A stretch of 64,000 bases of DNA from an uncultured Clostridia bacterium (GTDB lineage Bacteria; Bacillota; Clostridia; Oscillospirales; Acutalibacteraceae): positions 12,821-76,820 of the forward strand of contig CALCYI010000034.1 in the NCBI GenBank assembly GCA_937907605.1, in the 5' to 3' direction. A program made the position numbers and the translations under genes. The notes beneath the pieces are model-generated. The model did no database searches. It was not told the origin of the DNA and was given only the letters and a program-made list of their open reading frames with translations. This document shows, in pieces, positions 7,906 to 17,063 of this stretch. The stretch's first letter is position 1. Every line of letters begins with the position of its first letter.

Positions 7906-8979
7906 TTATAAAAGTATATCGAGCAGGGCTATTGCCGCCGCCGCTTCAACAACGGGTACGGCGCGCGGAACAATGCACGGGTCGTGCCTGCCCTTAATCT
8001 CGAGCATTTCGTTTTCCATAGTTTTAAGGTTAACGCTCCTCTGTTTTGCCGCAATTGAGGGCGTGGGCTTAACCGCAACGCTGAACACTATCGGAGCGCC
8101 GCTTGTAATTCCGCCGAGTATGCCGCCGTTATTATTGGTAATAAGGCTCACCCTGCCGTCCTTTATTTCATATCCGTCGTTAACCTCTGCGCCGTTTGAC
8201 TCTGCAAAGCCGAAGCCGAGCCCGAACTGTACGCCCTTAACCGCAGGTATTGAAAACAGAAGCGAGGAGAGCTTACCCTCAACGGTGTCGAACATATTTC
8301 CGCCGACTCCTGCAGGTACGCCGATAATGGCGCCTTCAATCTCTCCGCCTACGCTATTGCCCTCGGCTTTATAACGCGCAATTTCAGCTCTCATTTCGCT
8401 TTCAGCGCTTTCATCTATTACCGAAAAGCTCCCGCTTGTGAGCCTTTCAAGAAGCGCGCGGTCAATGCTGTTATAATCAAAGCCTCTGTCCTCAACCTCG
8501 CCTATTCTTTTAATATGCGCGCCGAGCGTAATACCCTTTTCTTTTAGTATCTGCTTTGCAACAGCTCCCGCAAAAACGAGCGGCGCGGTAAGCCTTCCGC
8601 TGAAATGCCCGCCGCCTCTTACGTCGTTAAAGCCGCCGTATTTCATATATGCGGCATAGTCGCTGTGGCTCGGTCTCAAAACGTCTGAAATGCGCTCATA
8701 ATCGCCGCTTTTCGTATTTTCGTTTTCTATCAGCATAGCAAGCGGTGCGCCCGTGGTAACGCCGTCAAGCACGCCTGAAATAATATGCGGTATATCCCTT
8801 TCAAGCCTCGGCGTAGCGGTACTGTCCCTGCCTGGAGCGCGCCTTGCCATATCGCAGTATATTCTGTCATAATCAAGCTTAAGCCCTGCGGGCAGTCCGT
8901 CGATAACGCAGCCGATTGCCTCGCCGTGACTTTCACCGAATACGGCAAGCTTAATTTTATCACCCGTTACTGATGACAT
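7906..8979 (-). CDS. aroC: Chorismate synthase
   Basis: Last step of the shikimate pathway: 5-enolpyruvylshikimate-3-phosphate to chorismate, with reduced FMN. Seen are the family signatures FGESHGEAIGCVIDGLPAG near the N-terminus, GRDSTATPRLERD, SDYAAYMKYGGFNDVRGGGHFSGR near residue 105, and RHDPCIVPRAVPV near the C-terminus. I prefer the ATG at 8977-8979 because GAGGAAAGG precedes it and the protein then begins at the usual family position; a longer reading to 9087 adds 36 residues unlike the family. The start overlaps the end of aroA by 20 bp, consistent with translational coupling. Confidence 0.96.
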   Translation of the reverse strand: MSSVTGDKIKLAVFGESHGEAIGCVIDGLPAGLKLDYDRIYCDMARRAPGRDSTATPRLERDIPHIISGVLDGVTTGAPLAMLIENENTKSGDYERISDVLRPSHSDYAAYMKYGGFNDVRGGGHFSGRLTAPLVFAGAVAKQILKEKGITLGAHIKRIGEVEDRGFDYNSIDRALLERLTSGSFSVIDESAESEMRAEIARYKAEGNSVGGEIEGAIIGVPAGVGGNMFDTVEGKLSSLLFSIPAVKGVQFGLGFGFAESNGAEVNDGYEIKDGRVSLITNNNGGILGGITSGAPIVFSVAVKPTPSIAAKQRSVNLKTMENEMLEIKGRHDPCIVPRAVPVVEAAAAIALLDILL

Positions 8980-10165
8980 CAGCCTTTCCTCCCAATGAGT
9001 TGTAATCCCTGAAAAACGAGGGGTATGATTTTTGAATACTCTGTGCGTCGTCAATAGTGGTTTCACCCTCAGCACAGAGCGCCGCAATACTGAACGCCAT
9101 AACTATCCTGTGGTCGTTACAGCCCTTAAGCGAAGCACCACGGGGAACTCCGCCCTCAATAATCATTCCGTCGGCGGTTTCAAAGGCGCGAACGCCCATT
9201 CTTTTGAGGTTTTCGACTACGCTCTTAATCCTGTCGGACTCCTTAAGCCTGAGCCTCTCGCCGCCAGTAATCACCGTTTTTCCCTTTGCAAATGCGGCGC
9301 AAACCGCAAGAATCGGTACTAAATCGGGAATGTCCGATACGTTTATATTTATACCGTAAAGCTCGGATTTTTTCACCTTGACCGTGTCGCCGCAAAGCTC
9401 AACCTCTGCGCCGAAAGCACGCAGGAGCTCGACAATTCTTTTATCGCCCTGTGCGGATTTCATATCAAGTCCGCTTACGCTGACCTCGCCCGTGAGCGCG
9501 CCGCCCGCAAGGAAAAACGCCGCCTGAGACCAGTCGCCCTCAACCGTATATTCCCTGTTTTTATATGTCTGCGAGCCTTTAATAAAGTATCCGTCAGCCG
9601 TCTCTTCAATAAAAATTCCGAAGTCGCCGAGCACCTTAACGGTCATATCAACGTAGGGCTTTGACTCAAGTCGGGTAGTTAGAATAATACTGCTGTCGCC
9701 TTCAAACAGAGGCAGCGCAAAGAGAAGCCCCGTAATATACTGGGAGCTTATATTCCCCGCAATTTCATATTTTCCGCTCTCAAGCTTACCGCTGATTTTT
9801 AGCGGTAAGCGCTCGCCCTCAAGGCTTATTCCGTGGCGTGAAATCAGCCTTATATATTCGCCGATAGGTCTTTCTGGCAGCCTGCCCTCGCCCGTAAAGG
9901 TAACGCTCCTGCCGAGCGCAGCCGCAACGGGAATTAAAAATCTCAGCGTTGAGCCCGACTCACAGCAGTTAATTACCTCGGCTCCGTTATTAAGCGCCTC
10001 AAGTGCGTTTTTTGTAGCGAGAATATCCTTTGACTCCTCAATACCCTTAACCTCGCCTGAGCCCGCAAGGAACGCGCATATAAGCGCCCTGTGGGCTACG
10101 GATTTCGAAGGCGGAGCAGTAATACTGCCGCTGAGTATTGAGTTTTGAATTCTCGCCTTACTCAT
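8960..10165 (-). CDS. aroA: 3-phosphoshikimate 1-carboxyvinyltransferase (EPSP synthase)
   Basis: Joins phosphoenolpyruvate to shikimate-3-phosphate. At 401 residues it is a little shorter than the usual 425-430. Seen are the substrate-binding PPSKSVAHRALI near residue 17, CCESGSTLRFLIPVAAALG near 85, ERPIGEYI near 120, and the C-terminal RLRLKESDRIKSV and NDHRIVMAFSIAAL motifs. It lies 2 bp after aroB and overlaps aroC, all on one transcript. Confidence 0.96.
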   Translation of the reverse strand: MSKARIQNSILSGSITAPPSKSVAHRALICAFLAGSGEVKGIEESKDILATKNALEALNNGAEVINCCESGSTLRFLIPVAAALGRSVTFTGEGRLPERPIGEYIRLISRHGISLEGERLPLKISGKLESGKYEIAGNISSQYITGLLFALPLFEGDSSIILTTRLESKPYVDMTVKVLGDFGIFIEETADGYFIKGSQTYKNREYTVEGDWSQAAFFLAGGALTGEVSVSGLDMKSAQGDKRIVELLRAFGAEVELCGDTVKVKKSELYGININVSDIPDLVPILAVCAAFAKGKTVITGGERLRLKESDRIKSVVENLKRMGVRAFETADGMIIEGGVPRGASLKGCNDHRIVMAFSIAALCAEGETTIDDAQSIQKSYPSFFRDYNSLGGKADVISNG

Positions 10166-10167
10166 AG

Positions 10168-11217
10168 TTAAATCCCGAAAAACTCCGGTATATTCTCATT
10201 CTTAACGGGGTTAATATAACCCTCGCCAATACGTTTAATCAGTATAAAGTTAATTCCCGAGGAGGTGCGCTTTTTGTCCGCGCTCATTGCGTTTATAATA
10301 TCCTCAACGCTGTTTTCGTCCTCGGTTTTGAGGTTGTATTTTTTAAGCACGCTGGCAATTCTTTCAGCCGTACCGCGCTCGCAAAGTCCGTTTCCTTCGG
10401 CGGCTTTTGTAATCATTACCATACCGATACCGACTGCCTCACCGTGCGTTATTCCCTTAAAACTGTGCAGCTTTTCAATAGCGTGACCTGCGGTGTGTCC
10501 GAAGTTTAAAAGCGCCCTTTCGCCTTTTTCCTTTTCGTCGCGCTCAACTACGCCTGCCTTTAGGCTGACGCATTCAAAAATTATATCCTCAATTATATCC
10601 CTTGCGCTGCCCTTTTCGATTTTTTCAAACAGGCTCGCGCTTTTTATACAGCCCATTTTAATCGCTTCTGCCATTCCGTCGCTGAAATACTTTTGGGGAA
10701 GCGTGTCAAGCGTTTTTGTATCAATAAGCACAAGCGCGGGCTGGTGGAACGCGCCGCAGAGGTTTTTACCCTGCGGTAAATCCACCGCCGTCTTTCCGCC
10801 TACGGAGGAATCCACCTGGGAAAGCAACGAGGTCGGAAGCTGAATATATTCTATTCCCCTGAGGTATATAGCCGCAGCAAAGCCGCACATATCACCCGTA
10901 ACTCCGCCGCCGAGCGCAATTAAGATATCACCGCGCGTGAATTCATTTTCAGCAAGGAGAGCAACTATTTCAAGTACAGTATCTGCTGTTTTTGACTCCT
11001 CGCCCGCGGTAAAAACGAAGTCATATACATTAAAACCGTTTTCCTCAAGCTGTGTCTTAAGCGCATCGGCATATAGCGGATATACATTAGTATCGCTTAC
11101 GATACAGGCCTTTTCAGCGCCGCTGACCTCGCGTATATATCTCCCCGCTTTTGAGAGTATATTATTTTCAATATATATATTATAGCCTTTTCCCGCATTT
11201 ACTCTAAGCTCTTTCAT
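10168..11217 (-). CDS. aroB: 3-dehydroquinate synthase
   Basis: NAD- and metal-dependent enzyme converting DAHP to 3-dehydroquinate. Seen are GGGVTGDMCGFAAA near residue 105, LPTSLLSQVDSSVGGKTAVDLPQGKNLCGAFHQP near 130-165, and metal ligands within FGHTAGHAIEK near 240 and HGEAVGIGM near 258. It is the first gene of the operon and has a consensus promoter at 11252-11280. The remaining shikimate genes (aroD, aroE, aroK) are not in the window. Confidence 0.96.
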   Translation of the reverse strand: MKELRVNAGKGYNIYIENNILSKAGRYIREVSGAEKACIVSDTNVYPLYADALKTQLEENGFNVYDFVFTAGEESKTADTVLEIVALLAENEFTRGDILIALGGGVTGDMCGFAAAIYLRGIEYIQLPTSLLSQVDSSVGGKTAVDLPQGKNLCGAFHQPALVLIDTKTLDTLPQKYFSDGMAEAIKMGCIKSASLFEKIEKGSARDIIEDIIFECVSLKAGVVERDEKEKGERALLNFGHTAGHAIEKLHSFKGITHGEAVGIGMVMITKAAEGNGLCERGTAERIASVLKKYNLKTEDENSVEDIINAMSADKKRTSSGINFILIKRIGEGYINPVKNENIPEFFGI

Positions 11218-11251
11218 AGCTGCAACCTTTTACATATAAAAATACATATTA

Positions 11252-11280
11252 ATAATAATATATTTAGAGTTCAATGTCAA
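11252..11280 (-). promoter_or_regulatory. Sigma-A-type promoter for the aroB-to-dagK operon
   Basis: Minus strand TTGACA, 17 bp, TATTAT, 35 bp upstream of the aroB start. I saw no T-box or tryptophan-type leader between it and the gene. Confidence 0.8.
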
Positions 11281-11319
11281 ACCGTAATAATATAATGTTA
11301 TTAATATTTAATAAGTATA

Positions 11320-11350
11320 AAAACCGCAGGACGAAAAGTCCTGCGGTTTT
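11320..11350 (-). terminator. Intrinsic terminator after the surface-protein transcript
   Basis: Thirteen-base stem AAAACCGCAGGAC / GTCCTGCGGTTTT with GAAAA loop, T-rich on the minus-strand exit. It ends the transcript of the 1616-residue protein and the 49-residue protein. Confidence 0.85.
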
Positions 11351-11358
11351 CTTTAAGC

Positions 11359-11508
11359 TTATGCGAATACGTCGAGATCCTCGCCGCCACCGACAGAATC
11401 AAGGTCGTATTCATCGCCATCGTGAAGACCGGGGTCGCTGTCGGTGAAAACATCTCTGATAAGATATTTCCTCACCTCAAGCTCCGGCTCTGAATAATAC
11501 TTTTTCAT
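11359..11508 (-). CDS. 49-residue acidic protein downstream of the giant surface protein
   Basis: The ATG at 11506-11508 lies six bases after GGAGGTGA and 15 bp after the stop of the giant surface-protein gene, and the reading frame ends just before a terminator. The product begins MKKYYSEPELEVRKYLIRDV and ends with a Gly/Asp-rich tail (DGDEYDLDSVGGGEDLDVFA). It resembles the many short gut-Clostridia ORFs with an N-terminal M-K-x-Y-x-x-P-E-L-E-V pattern followed by a variable Gly/Asp-rich tail; that resemblance is from memory. Function unknown. Operon position suggests a link to the surface protein. Confidence 0.7.
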   Translation of the reverse strand: MKKYYSEPELEVRKYLIRDVFTDSDPGLHDGDEYDLDSVGGGEDLDVFA

Positions 11509-11523
11509 CGCCGTCACCTCCGA

Positions 11524-14500
11524 TTAACCGATGGTAACGTTTCTAACATCAGAATATACCGTGTGGAGAGTTCCGTTGCCATCCGTGTAGTTTACGAACG
11601 CAACGTATTCCGCCTTAGCGCCGGAAACAGCACCGTTGAGGTTAAGTTTGATCATATAACGGTTATCCTCTTCGGTATGAATCTCGGTAGCCTTGTTTCT
11701 TCTTACCTTATCGTTGCCGTTGTCGTGGTCAGCATCGGCATTGCTGAGGCTGAGTCTGTTCGGAAGAAGGTCATCACCCTGCTTGTTGTAGTGGATAAGT
11801 ACGCCCGCTTCAACAAATGTACAATCCTCAGGAATTGCAAAGCTGCTGTATGTGTAAAGGCTTGTGCCTTCGAGATTAGGCTCGCTTGTTCTTACATAGA
11901 CTTCGGAAGGTTCGCCTTCGGTATCATCCAGAGTTAAAATGTTGTTACCTCTTCTGCACTTTTCAACGCTGTCGTAAATAGGAACAATATACAGATTCTC
12001 TCTTGCTCTGAAGTTGAAGTTTTCTCCGTATGCCACGATTGTGTACTTAACGCTTTCATCGTAGTCTCTTACTAATGTTTCGGTATTGCTACCCGCAAAC
12101 GGATAGTAGGTTTTCGGTTCTATTACTTCATAGTAATAATCCGTATCTTCAACGCTGCTTGCAATTGCGATTGCCTCTGCGCCCTCAAAGCTGAGTTGTA
12201 CGAGCTCATTAAACGCATATTCATCGGTCGTCTCCTCATCCGCATTGTAAATACTATACTTCGGGAGATTTGTCGAGCTTACATAATTAAGAATAATTGT
12301 TGTATCATCAGTTATTGTATAACTTGCCTTTTCAAAGCCCTGGAAACTGTAGAAGGCATAGGACGGAGCCGTGTAGTCGGTCGTGGGATTGATAACCGTA
12401 TTGTCAGCTACATAATCAACCGAAATAACGAAGCTTCCCGTTCCCTCTTCTTCTTGTGCGGTAAGGTTAGCAAGATAAGTTACCTTATGCGGCTTGCTTG
12501 CGGTCGGAGCACCGACTGTAATAGTCGTGTTGCCCTGTACTGTGAATGTGAATTCGGATACCGTGCCGATATTCTTAACCTTATGCGAAGCGTTTGTGTT
12601 AGAGGTATTTGATACGTAGTCATAGGTATAGCTACCTTCGCCGGCGCTTACGGTAACCTCTGTACAATAGGGAAGCTTGCCGTTAACAAGAGCAGGTGTA
12701 ATAGTTGCGCTTGAGGTAATGTCATTTCCGTCTGCATCCTTAACAACTACGGTGTACTGCATCTTTGTGTTGAGGTCGCTTTGAACAGCTGACCATGCGT
12801 TGTCAACGGCTGTCTGAGCGTTAGCCTTAAGACCGATTATCGTTCTTGTGCCGATCGTTACGCTCTCAAGCGCGCAGCTTTCAAGAGTTGCAATATCCGA
12901 AGTAAGCTGTGCAACGTCATAAGCGTCGGGGTCGTTTACTCCGCGGCGCGCAGCCTCAAGGTAGCTCTGATAAGAAGCGTTATCGAAGGTTTCGGTAGCA
13001 AGCGCGTTCAGCGCGTTCGTGAAAGCGGCAGCCTCTGCGGCAATAGCCGAAGCATTAGCGGTGGGAACTCTTGTGCCGATATCGTTTGTATAGAAGCTGG
13101 TAGAAATGCCGTCAAAATAGGTCTTAGCGGCGTTAAGACTTGCTACAGTGTAGGTGTAGTCAGCAAGTGCTGCCGTAAAGATATTATATGCTGTAACCGC
13201 AGGGTCAACAAGTGTTCCTGCTAAGATAAGTGCGTCGTAAGCGTCCTCAAGCGCCTGAGCAAGTGCGTCGATAGTTGTCTGCTCGCTCGTGCCGAAGTTT
13301 CTGATATTAATATCGGAATATCTGTTACCAAGGCCGTTTGTACCTGTTACGTTAGTATAAGCCGTTGTGAAAGCAGTCCAAGCTGTCGGATCCCAATATT
13401 CAGTAGCGTTGCCTTCATTGTAGATAGTATCAACAGTCTTGTTGTCCTTATCCGCTGTGCTGTAAAGACGTGCGTCCTTAAGCGACTGGTTGTTTGCGCA
13501 AAGCTGTAAGCCGTCTGTTGCGTCCTTCCACTCTCTCCAGAGGTTATCGTATCTTGTCTGGAGCTCAGTAACTACATCAGAAGCAGAAAGGGTGTTGTAA
13601 TCAATATCCTGCTGCGCTGCTTCAAGAGCTGCAACGAACTCGTTCCAAGAAGAAGTTGTATACTGCGATTCCGTACTAAGAATAGCATTAGCCGCAGTAA
13701 TTAAATCAACAAGGTATGCTGCGTCAACAACATTAACAGTAATCTCAATTGTTTCACTATTTGCAGCAGTAGAGAACCAGTTGTAACCTACAAAGTTAGT
13801 AGTGTTTTGAACATTAAATACCGAAATACCGCCGAAATAGGTTCCGCTCATTGCATACGGTGTTAATGAAGGACGGGTATTTGCCGTAAGTGTTGCAGCG
13901 GTTGTAGCGGGCACTGAAATATTAAAGTCACCCTTTAAGTTGGAGTATGCACGCTGTCCTGCTGAATCTACATAAATACCGCCGTGCATCGGGTCGTTAA
14001 CATCTCCATCAAGCGTACCGATAAGCGAAGTAAGATCAAGACTTTTGGCTGTGGTATCATCGGTTACGGAAGTGCCGTCTTGAGTAACCAAAATCTGATC
14101 GGGATCGTTATTTGTGCTACCTGTATATTTAACATTAGATATGGAGAAATCATTATAAGTTAAACATCCTGCATAAGTAGACTTCTGGTCGCTAGAAAGC
14201 TGCTCGCTTGAAGGCGGTCTGCTGCTTATAAGTCCAAGTCCACTTGTAATTGTCAGGTGTCCCGTTGAATTACTTGAAGCATTAATCGTTACGCTATCAA
14301 GCATATTATACTTTTTATTCTCTATAGTAGTGCTGAAAATGATATCTGCAGTACCAAACGGAATAGTAGCAGCTTCGTGATTCATTTTCATAATTGTAGC
14401 GCTGTTTGTATATCCGAACTGGAGGAACTGCTGTCCTTGGTCGCTTATACTTACCTCGCTCATATTAGTATATGCCGAATTATTACCTGCATCACCGTCA

Positions 14501-16374
14501 GGAATCTTAAGGAAAGACGGAAGAAGTCCGTTATAGGCATCATAAATTGCCTGAACATAAGATACGTATTCAGCGTACTGAGTAGCATAATTCGTAAAGT
14601 CGGTAGATGCAGCTTGATTTAAATATATCTGAGCATTACTCTTTGCTGTTGAAAGCGCGGAATAGTTACCGTAGTCGCTCGGAGTATCGACGTCAAGTGC
14701 AAGAGCCTGATTCATTGACATTCTCATATTAGAGCTTTCGGCAATAGCGTCAGCACTGATTCTCAGACCTCTGATTGCTGCAGCGATTGCTGCTCTATGC
14801 GTTTCAACCGTAGCCTGTGCTTCCGGTGAATCATTTAGTGCGTCGCCCGCAACGCCGTAATTGCCGTTCCAGATTGCCTGTGACGCGGCCTCTTTTGCCG
14901 CTACAACTGCCGCATATGTCGATGCAGTAAAAATGTTGTTCCAGCTTTCAAACTGATCAATGAGATTTGTTACGGGTGTGGTATCAACCTTAGTTGCAAC
15001 AGTCTCAAGCGCGTCAAACGCATTGTTTAACGTCTGCGCAGCGGTAGCAGCAGCGCTGTCGTTGTTGTACTCATCAGTCGGCTGAGCCTTCATAATATTC
15101 TGCGCAGCAACGTAAGCAGCCGCAAACGCTGACCAGGATTCAGACGTATATGCGCCGTTGTTATTAGTCGCGTCATATGTAGCTTTCGACCTTGTAATAG
15201 CAGCCCTAAGATTGCTATAACCGTTTCCATCGAGCGTAGGCGATGTAAAACTAAGATCACTTGTGGCGGTCTTGATTTTGCCCGCAACAGTCTGAACGTC
15301 CGAAGCCGTGCTTGAATATGTGTAATTATTCGGATTTATCGTGGTATCGTCAGTGATTTTGGCAAATGCAGTAAGGAGTGAAGCCAGACCGCCTTCCGAA
15401 TACTTATCAATGGTATTGGTTCCGCTGAGCGCGGCTGATAAAGCAGCACTCATAGTGTTGTATCCGTCAACAACAGGCTTATAGTTAATTACGTAGAAAT
15501 TAACGCTTGCCGTATTTGTTGTTCCGGTAAAGTCACCGGCTGAAGAAAGCCCAGACCTTGCATGATAACAAGAGATATTCGCCGTAAAACTTGTAACTGT
15601 TTCATAGTAATTTGTTGTGTTGCCCGTACCTGTGTAAATTAACTTGTTCCACCAGAAACGAGAGGTATTTGTGTTGGTTTGCGCAGATGAATTGTAAATA
15701 TGTGATGAATCGTAACCAATCTGCTGCATGCTTCCATCATAATTGTCCTTAGGCCATACCGTATAATTACCTGATTGGTAGCCACGCCAATTATCCTGGA
15801 GACTGAAATTACCGTTGCTTACCGCTACATAATGCCAAACCTGACTACGGCTTCTATTATCAAGGGTTTCAAGGACTATGGGTGCCGAAACCTCATTAAC
15901 TCCGTCGTATGCAAGAACGATATTACCGGGAACAGCAATTTTCGGTTTAACAGATTCAATCTGCTTTTCTGCCGTAAAAACAGTATTGTTGTTTTGCTGA
16001 TAAACAACATTTGAATAGCCGTCAGTTGCTGTCGATTCACAATGATAAGCTACCGCATTGAACGTAGCCGGAGCCCACGCAGTCATAGCGTTAGTTGCTG
16101 TCGTGAGCGCAGAAGCAGCGGAAGCGAGATCTACGGTAGTATCCTCACCGTAAACATAAGCATCCTTAGCAGCCAATGCGTCGATATATTCATCATAAGC
16201 CGCTTTCATATTCGTGTAAACAGTTCCGTCCATCTTTGCTTCGTAAGCTGAAATAGCGTCGTTAAGGTCGCCTAAATCATCAGCCATTGCCGTAAACGCA
16301 AAGAGCGGAAGGGATGTCATTACTAAGAGCGCTGAAAGGAGCACGCTTAATAATCTCTTTGAAAGTTTTTTCAT
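11524..16374 (-). CDS. Very large secreted surface protein with FIVAR-like helical repeats (1616 aa)
   Basis: A signal peptide is clear: MKKLSKRLL, then a hydrophobic stretch, with a likely cut after AFTAMA near residue 31. Much of residues 32-1250 consists of repeated two- or three-helix units of the form L-x-x-A-I/L...Y-T-x-x-S/T-W-x-x-F-x-x-A-L-x-x-A, as in FIVAR/GA-like domains of Gram-positive surface proteins. Two more beta-rich inserts (about 120-300 and 640-900) are Ser/Thr/Asn/Tyr-rich. Residues about 1250-1616 look like beta-sandwich or listeria-repeat modules (VTYLANLT..., VDYVADNTVINPTTDY). There is no LPXTG sorting signal, membrane tail or SLH domain, so it is probably secreted or held non-covalently. 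It has its own promoter and precedes a 49-residue protein gene. Confidence 0.85.
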   Translation of the reverse strand: MKKLSKRLLSVLLSALLVMTSLPLFAFTAMADDLGDLNDAISAYEAKMDGTVYTNMKAAYDEYIDALAAKDAYVYGEDTTVDLASAASALTTATNAMTAWAPATFNAVAYHCESTATDGYSNVVYQQNNNTVFTAEKQIESVKPKIAVPGNIVLAYDGVNEVSAPIVLETLDNRSRSQVWHYVAVSNGNFSLQDNWRGYQSGNYTVWPKDNYDGSMQQIGYDSSHIYNSSAQTNTNTSRFWWNKLIYTGTGNTTNYYETVTSFTANISCYHARSGLSSAGDFTGTTNTASVNFYVINYKPVVDGYNTMSAALSAALSGTNTIDKYSEGGLASLLTAFAKITDDTTINPNNYTYSSTASDVQTVAGKIKTATSDLSFTSPTLDGNGYSNLRAAITRSKATYDATNNNGAYTSESWSAFAAAYVAAQNIMKAQPTDEYNNDSAAATAAQTLNNAFDALETVATKVDTTPVTNLIDQFESWNNIFTASTYAAVVAAKEAASQAIWNGNYGVAGDALNDSPEAQATVETHRAAIAAAIRGLRISADAIAESSNMRMSMNQALALDVDTPSDYGNYSALSTAKSNAQIYLNQAASTDFTNYATQYAEYVSYVQAIYDAYNGLLPSFLKIPDGDAGNNSAYTNMSEVSISDQGQQFLQFGYTNSATIMKMNHEAATIPFGTADIIFSTTIENKKYNMLDSVTINASSNSTGHLTITSGLGLISSRPPSSEQLSSDQKSTYAGCLTYNDFSISNVKYTGSTNNDPDQILVTQDGTSVTDDTTAKSLDLTSLIGTLDGDVNDPMHGGIYVDSAGQRAYSNLKGDFNISVPATTAATLTANTRPSLTPYAMSGTYFGGISVFNVQNTTNFVGYNWFSTAANSETIEITVNVVDAAYLVDLITAANAILSTESQYTTSSWNEFVAALEAAQQDIDYNTLSASDVVTELQTRYDNLWREWKDATDGLQLCANNQSLKDARLYSTADKDNKTVDTIYNEGNATEYWDPTAWTAFTTAYTNVTGTNGLGNRYSDINIRNFGTSEQTTIDALAQALEDAYDALILAGTLVDPAVTAYNIFTAALADYTYTVASLNAAKTYFDGISTSFYTNDIGTRVPTANASAIAAEAAAFTNALNALATETFDNASYQSYLEAARRGVNDPDAYDVAQLTSDIATLESCALESVTIGTRTIIGLKANAQTAVDNAWSAVQSDLNTKMQYTVVVKDADGNDITSSATITPALVNGKLPYCTEVTVSAGEGSYTYDYVSNTSNTNASHKVKNIGTVSEFTFTVQGNTTITVGAPTASKPHKVTYLANLTAQEEEGTGSFVISVDYVADNTVINPTTDYTAPSYAFYSFQGFEKASYTITDDTTIILNYVSSTNLPKYSIYNADEETTDEYAFNELVQLSFEGAEAIAIASSVEDTDYYYEVIEPKTYYPFAGSNTETLVRDYDESVKYTIVAYGENFNFRARENLYIVPIYDSVEKCRRGNNILTLDDTEGEPSEVYVRTSEPNLEGTSLYTYSSFAIPEDCTFVEAGVLIHYNKQGDDLLPNRLSLSNADADHDNGNDKVRRNKATEIHTEEDNRYMIKLNLNGAVSGAKAEYVAFVNYTDGNGTLHTVYSDVRNVTIG

Positions 16375-16499
16375 AATCTTTACCTCCTGTACAGGCGCAA
16401 ATTCCTTTTATCAGCTTATCACTGACCGTAAGCGTTAAAAATTTGTTCACACCTCATGCACGGACTAATATTTTCCGCGCGTATTTTAATACAGTTATT

Positions 16500-16528
16500 A
16501 TATTAGCATACCGTTCCCGCCCTGTCAA
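16500..16528 (-). promoter_or_regulatory. Consensus promoter for the giant surface protein
   Basis: Minus strand TTGACA, 17 bp, TAATAT. It implies a 5' leader of about 120 bases before the ATG at 16374, in which AGGAGGT is the ribosome site. Confidence 0.8.
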
Positions 16529-16547
16529 TAGAAAATTCAAAATTTTT

Positions 16548-16991
16548 TTACAATTTTTTTAACAGTTTATTAACGTTTTTTATTACACTTCCGCCCTTAT
16601 GTAAAAAGTAGGGGCGAGCATTGCTCGCCCGCTCACTCCCATTTTCGTAGGGGCGAGCATTGCTCGCCCGCGATGTAAAACCCGACACCTCTTGATTGCT
16701 ACCTTCAATCATTATTATCATATGTATATGATTCGGCATAATAACATATCCGTCAACATATGCGCCGTCATACACGGATTTTATATTGTTTATGGCTTTA
16801 TCAACCGTAGCGCCGATTTTTGTCAAACGCACTTCGGGCTGGCGAGCGGTGCTCGCCCCTACGATATTTGATAGAATACATTTCATATCCTTAGTACACA
16901 TTGTTATAAAGTATGCGCCATTGGCGGAATAATCATATTTCCCCAAACGCACGGGCTTTCGATTTGGTAATGTTAGCATAATATTACCCAC
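16548..16991 (-). CDS. Truncated REP-associated tyrosine transposase (RAYT, Y1 family), probably inactive
   Basis: The N-terminal part matches RAYT/IS200-like Y1 transposases: RKPVRLGKYDYSANGAYFIT (residues 11-30) followed near residue 94 by the metal-binding HUH motif in MPNHIHMIIMIE. After residue 115 the frame runs through two copies of a REP palindrome (translated as SRASNARPY and SERASNARPY) and stops. The helix that carries the catalytic tyrosine in intact RAYTs is absent. A further, inverted palindrome lies inside the coding region (translated as GASTARQPEV). The start could be GTG at 16991 or ATG at 16979. It is best seen as a decayed transposase remnant with its own REP elements. Confidence 0.7.
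   Translation of the reverse strand: MGNIMLTLPNRKPVRLGKYDYSANGAYFITMCTKDMKCILSNIVGASTARQPEVRLTKIGATVDKAINNIKSVYDGAYVDGYVIMPNHIHMIIMIEGSNQEVSGFTSRASNARPYENGSERASNARPYFLHKGGSVIKNVNKLLKKL
16608..16670. repeat. REP doublet 1 (two GGGGCGAGC-AT-GCTCGCCC palindromes)
   Basis: Two 24-base units at 16608-16631 and 16647-16670 in the same orientation, separated by CTCACTCCCATTTTC. They overlap the 3' end of the RAYT reading frame. Confidence 0.85.
16841..16862. repeat. Inverted single REP palindrome inside the RAYT coding region
   Basis: GGCGAGCGGTGCTCGCC followed by CCTAC: the same element as the doublets in the opposite orientation, with the central AT changed to GG.T. Confidence 0.8.
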
Positions 16992-16994
16992 ATT

Positions 16995-17056
16995 GTAGGG
17001 GCGAGCATTGCTCGCCCGCTCACTCCCATTTTTGTAGGGGCGAGCAATGCTCGCCC
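16995..17056. repeat. REP doublet 2
   Basis: Units at 16995-17018 and 17034-17056 with nearly the same spacer as doublet 1 (CTCACTCCCATTTTT). The two doublets bracket the surviving RAYT body as direct repeats. Confidence 0.85.
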
Positions 17057-17063
17057 AAAGCTC

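Noticed and set aside
16608..17056. Clustered short repeats that could look like a CRISPR array
   Set aside because: Units are palindromes in doublets with near-identical spacers, one copy inverted inside a transposase frame; no unique spacers or cas genes.
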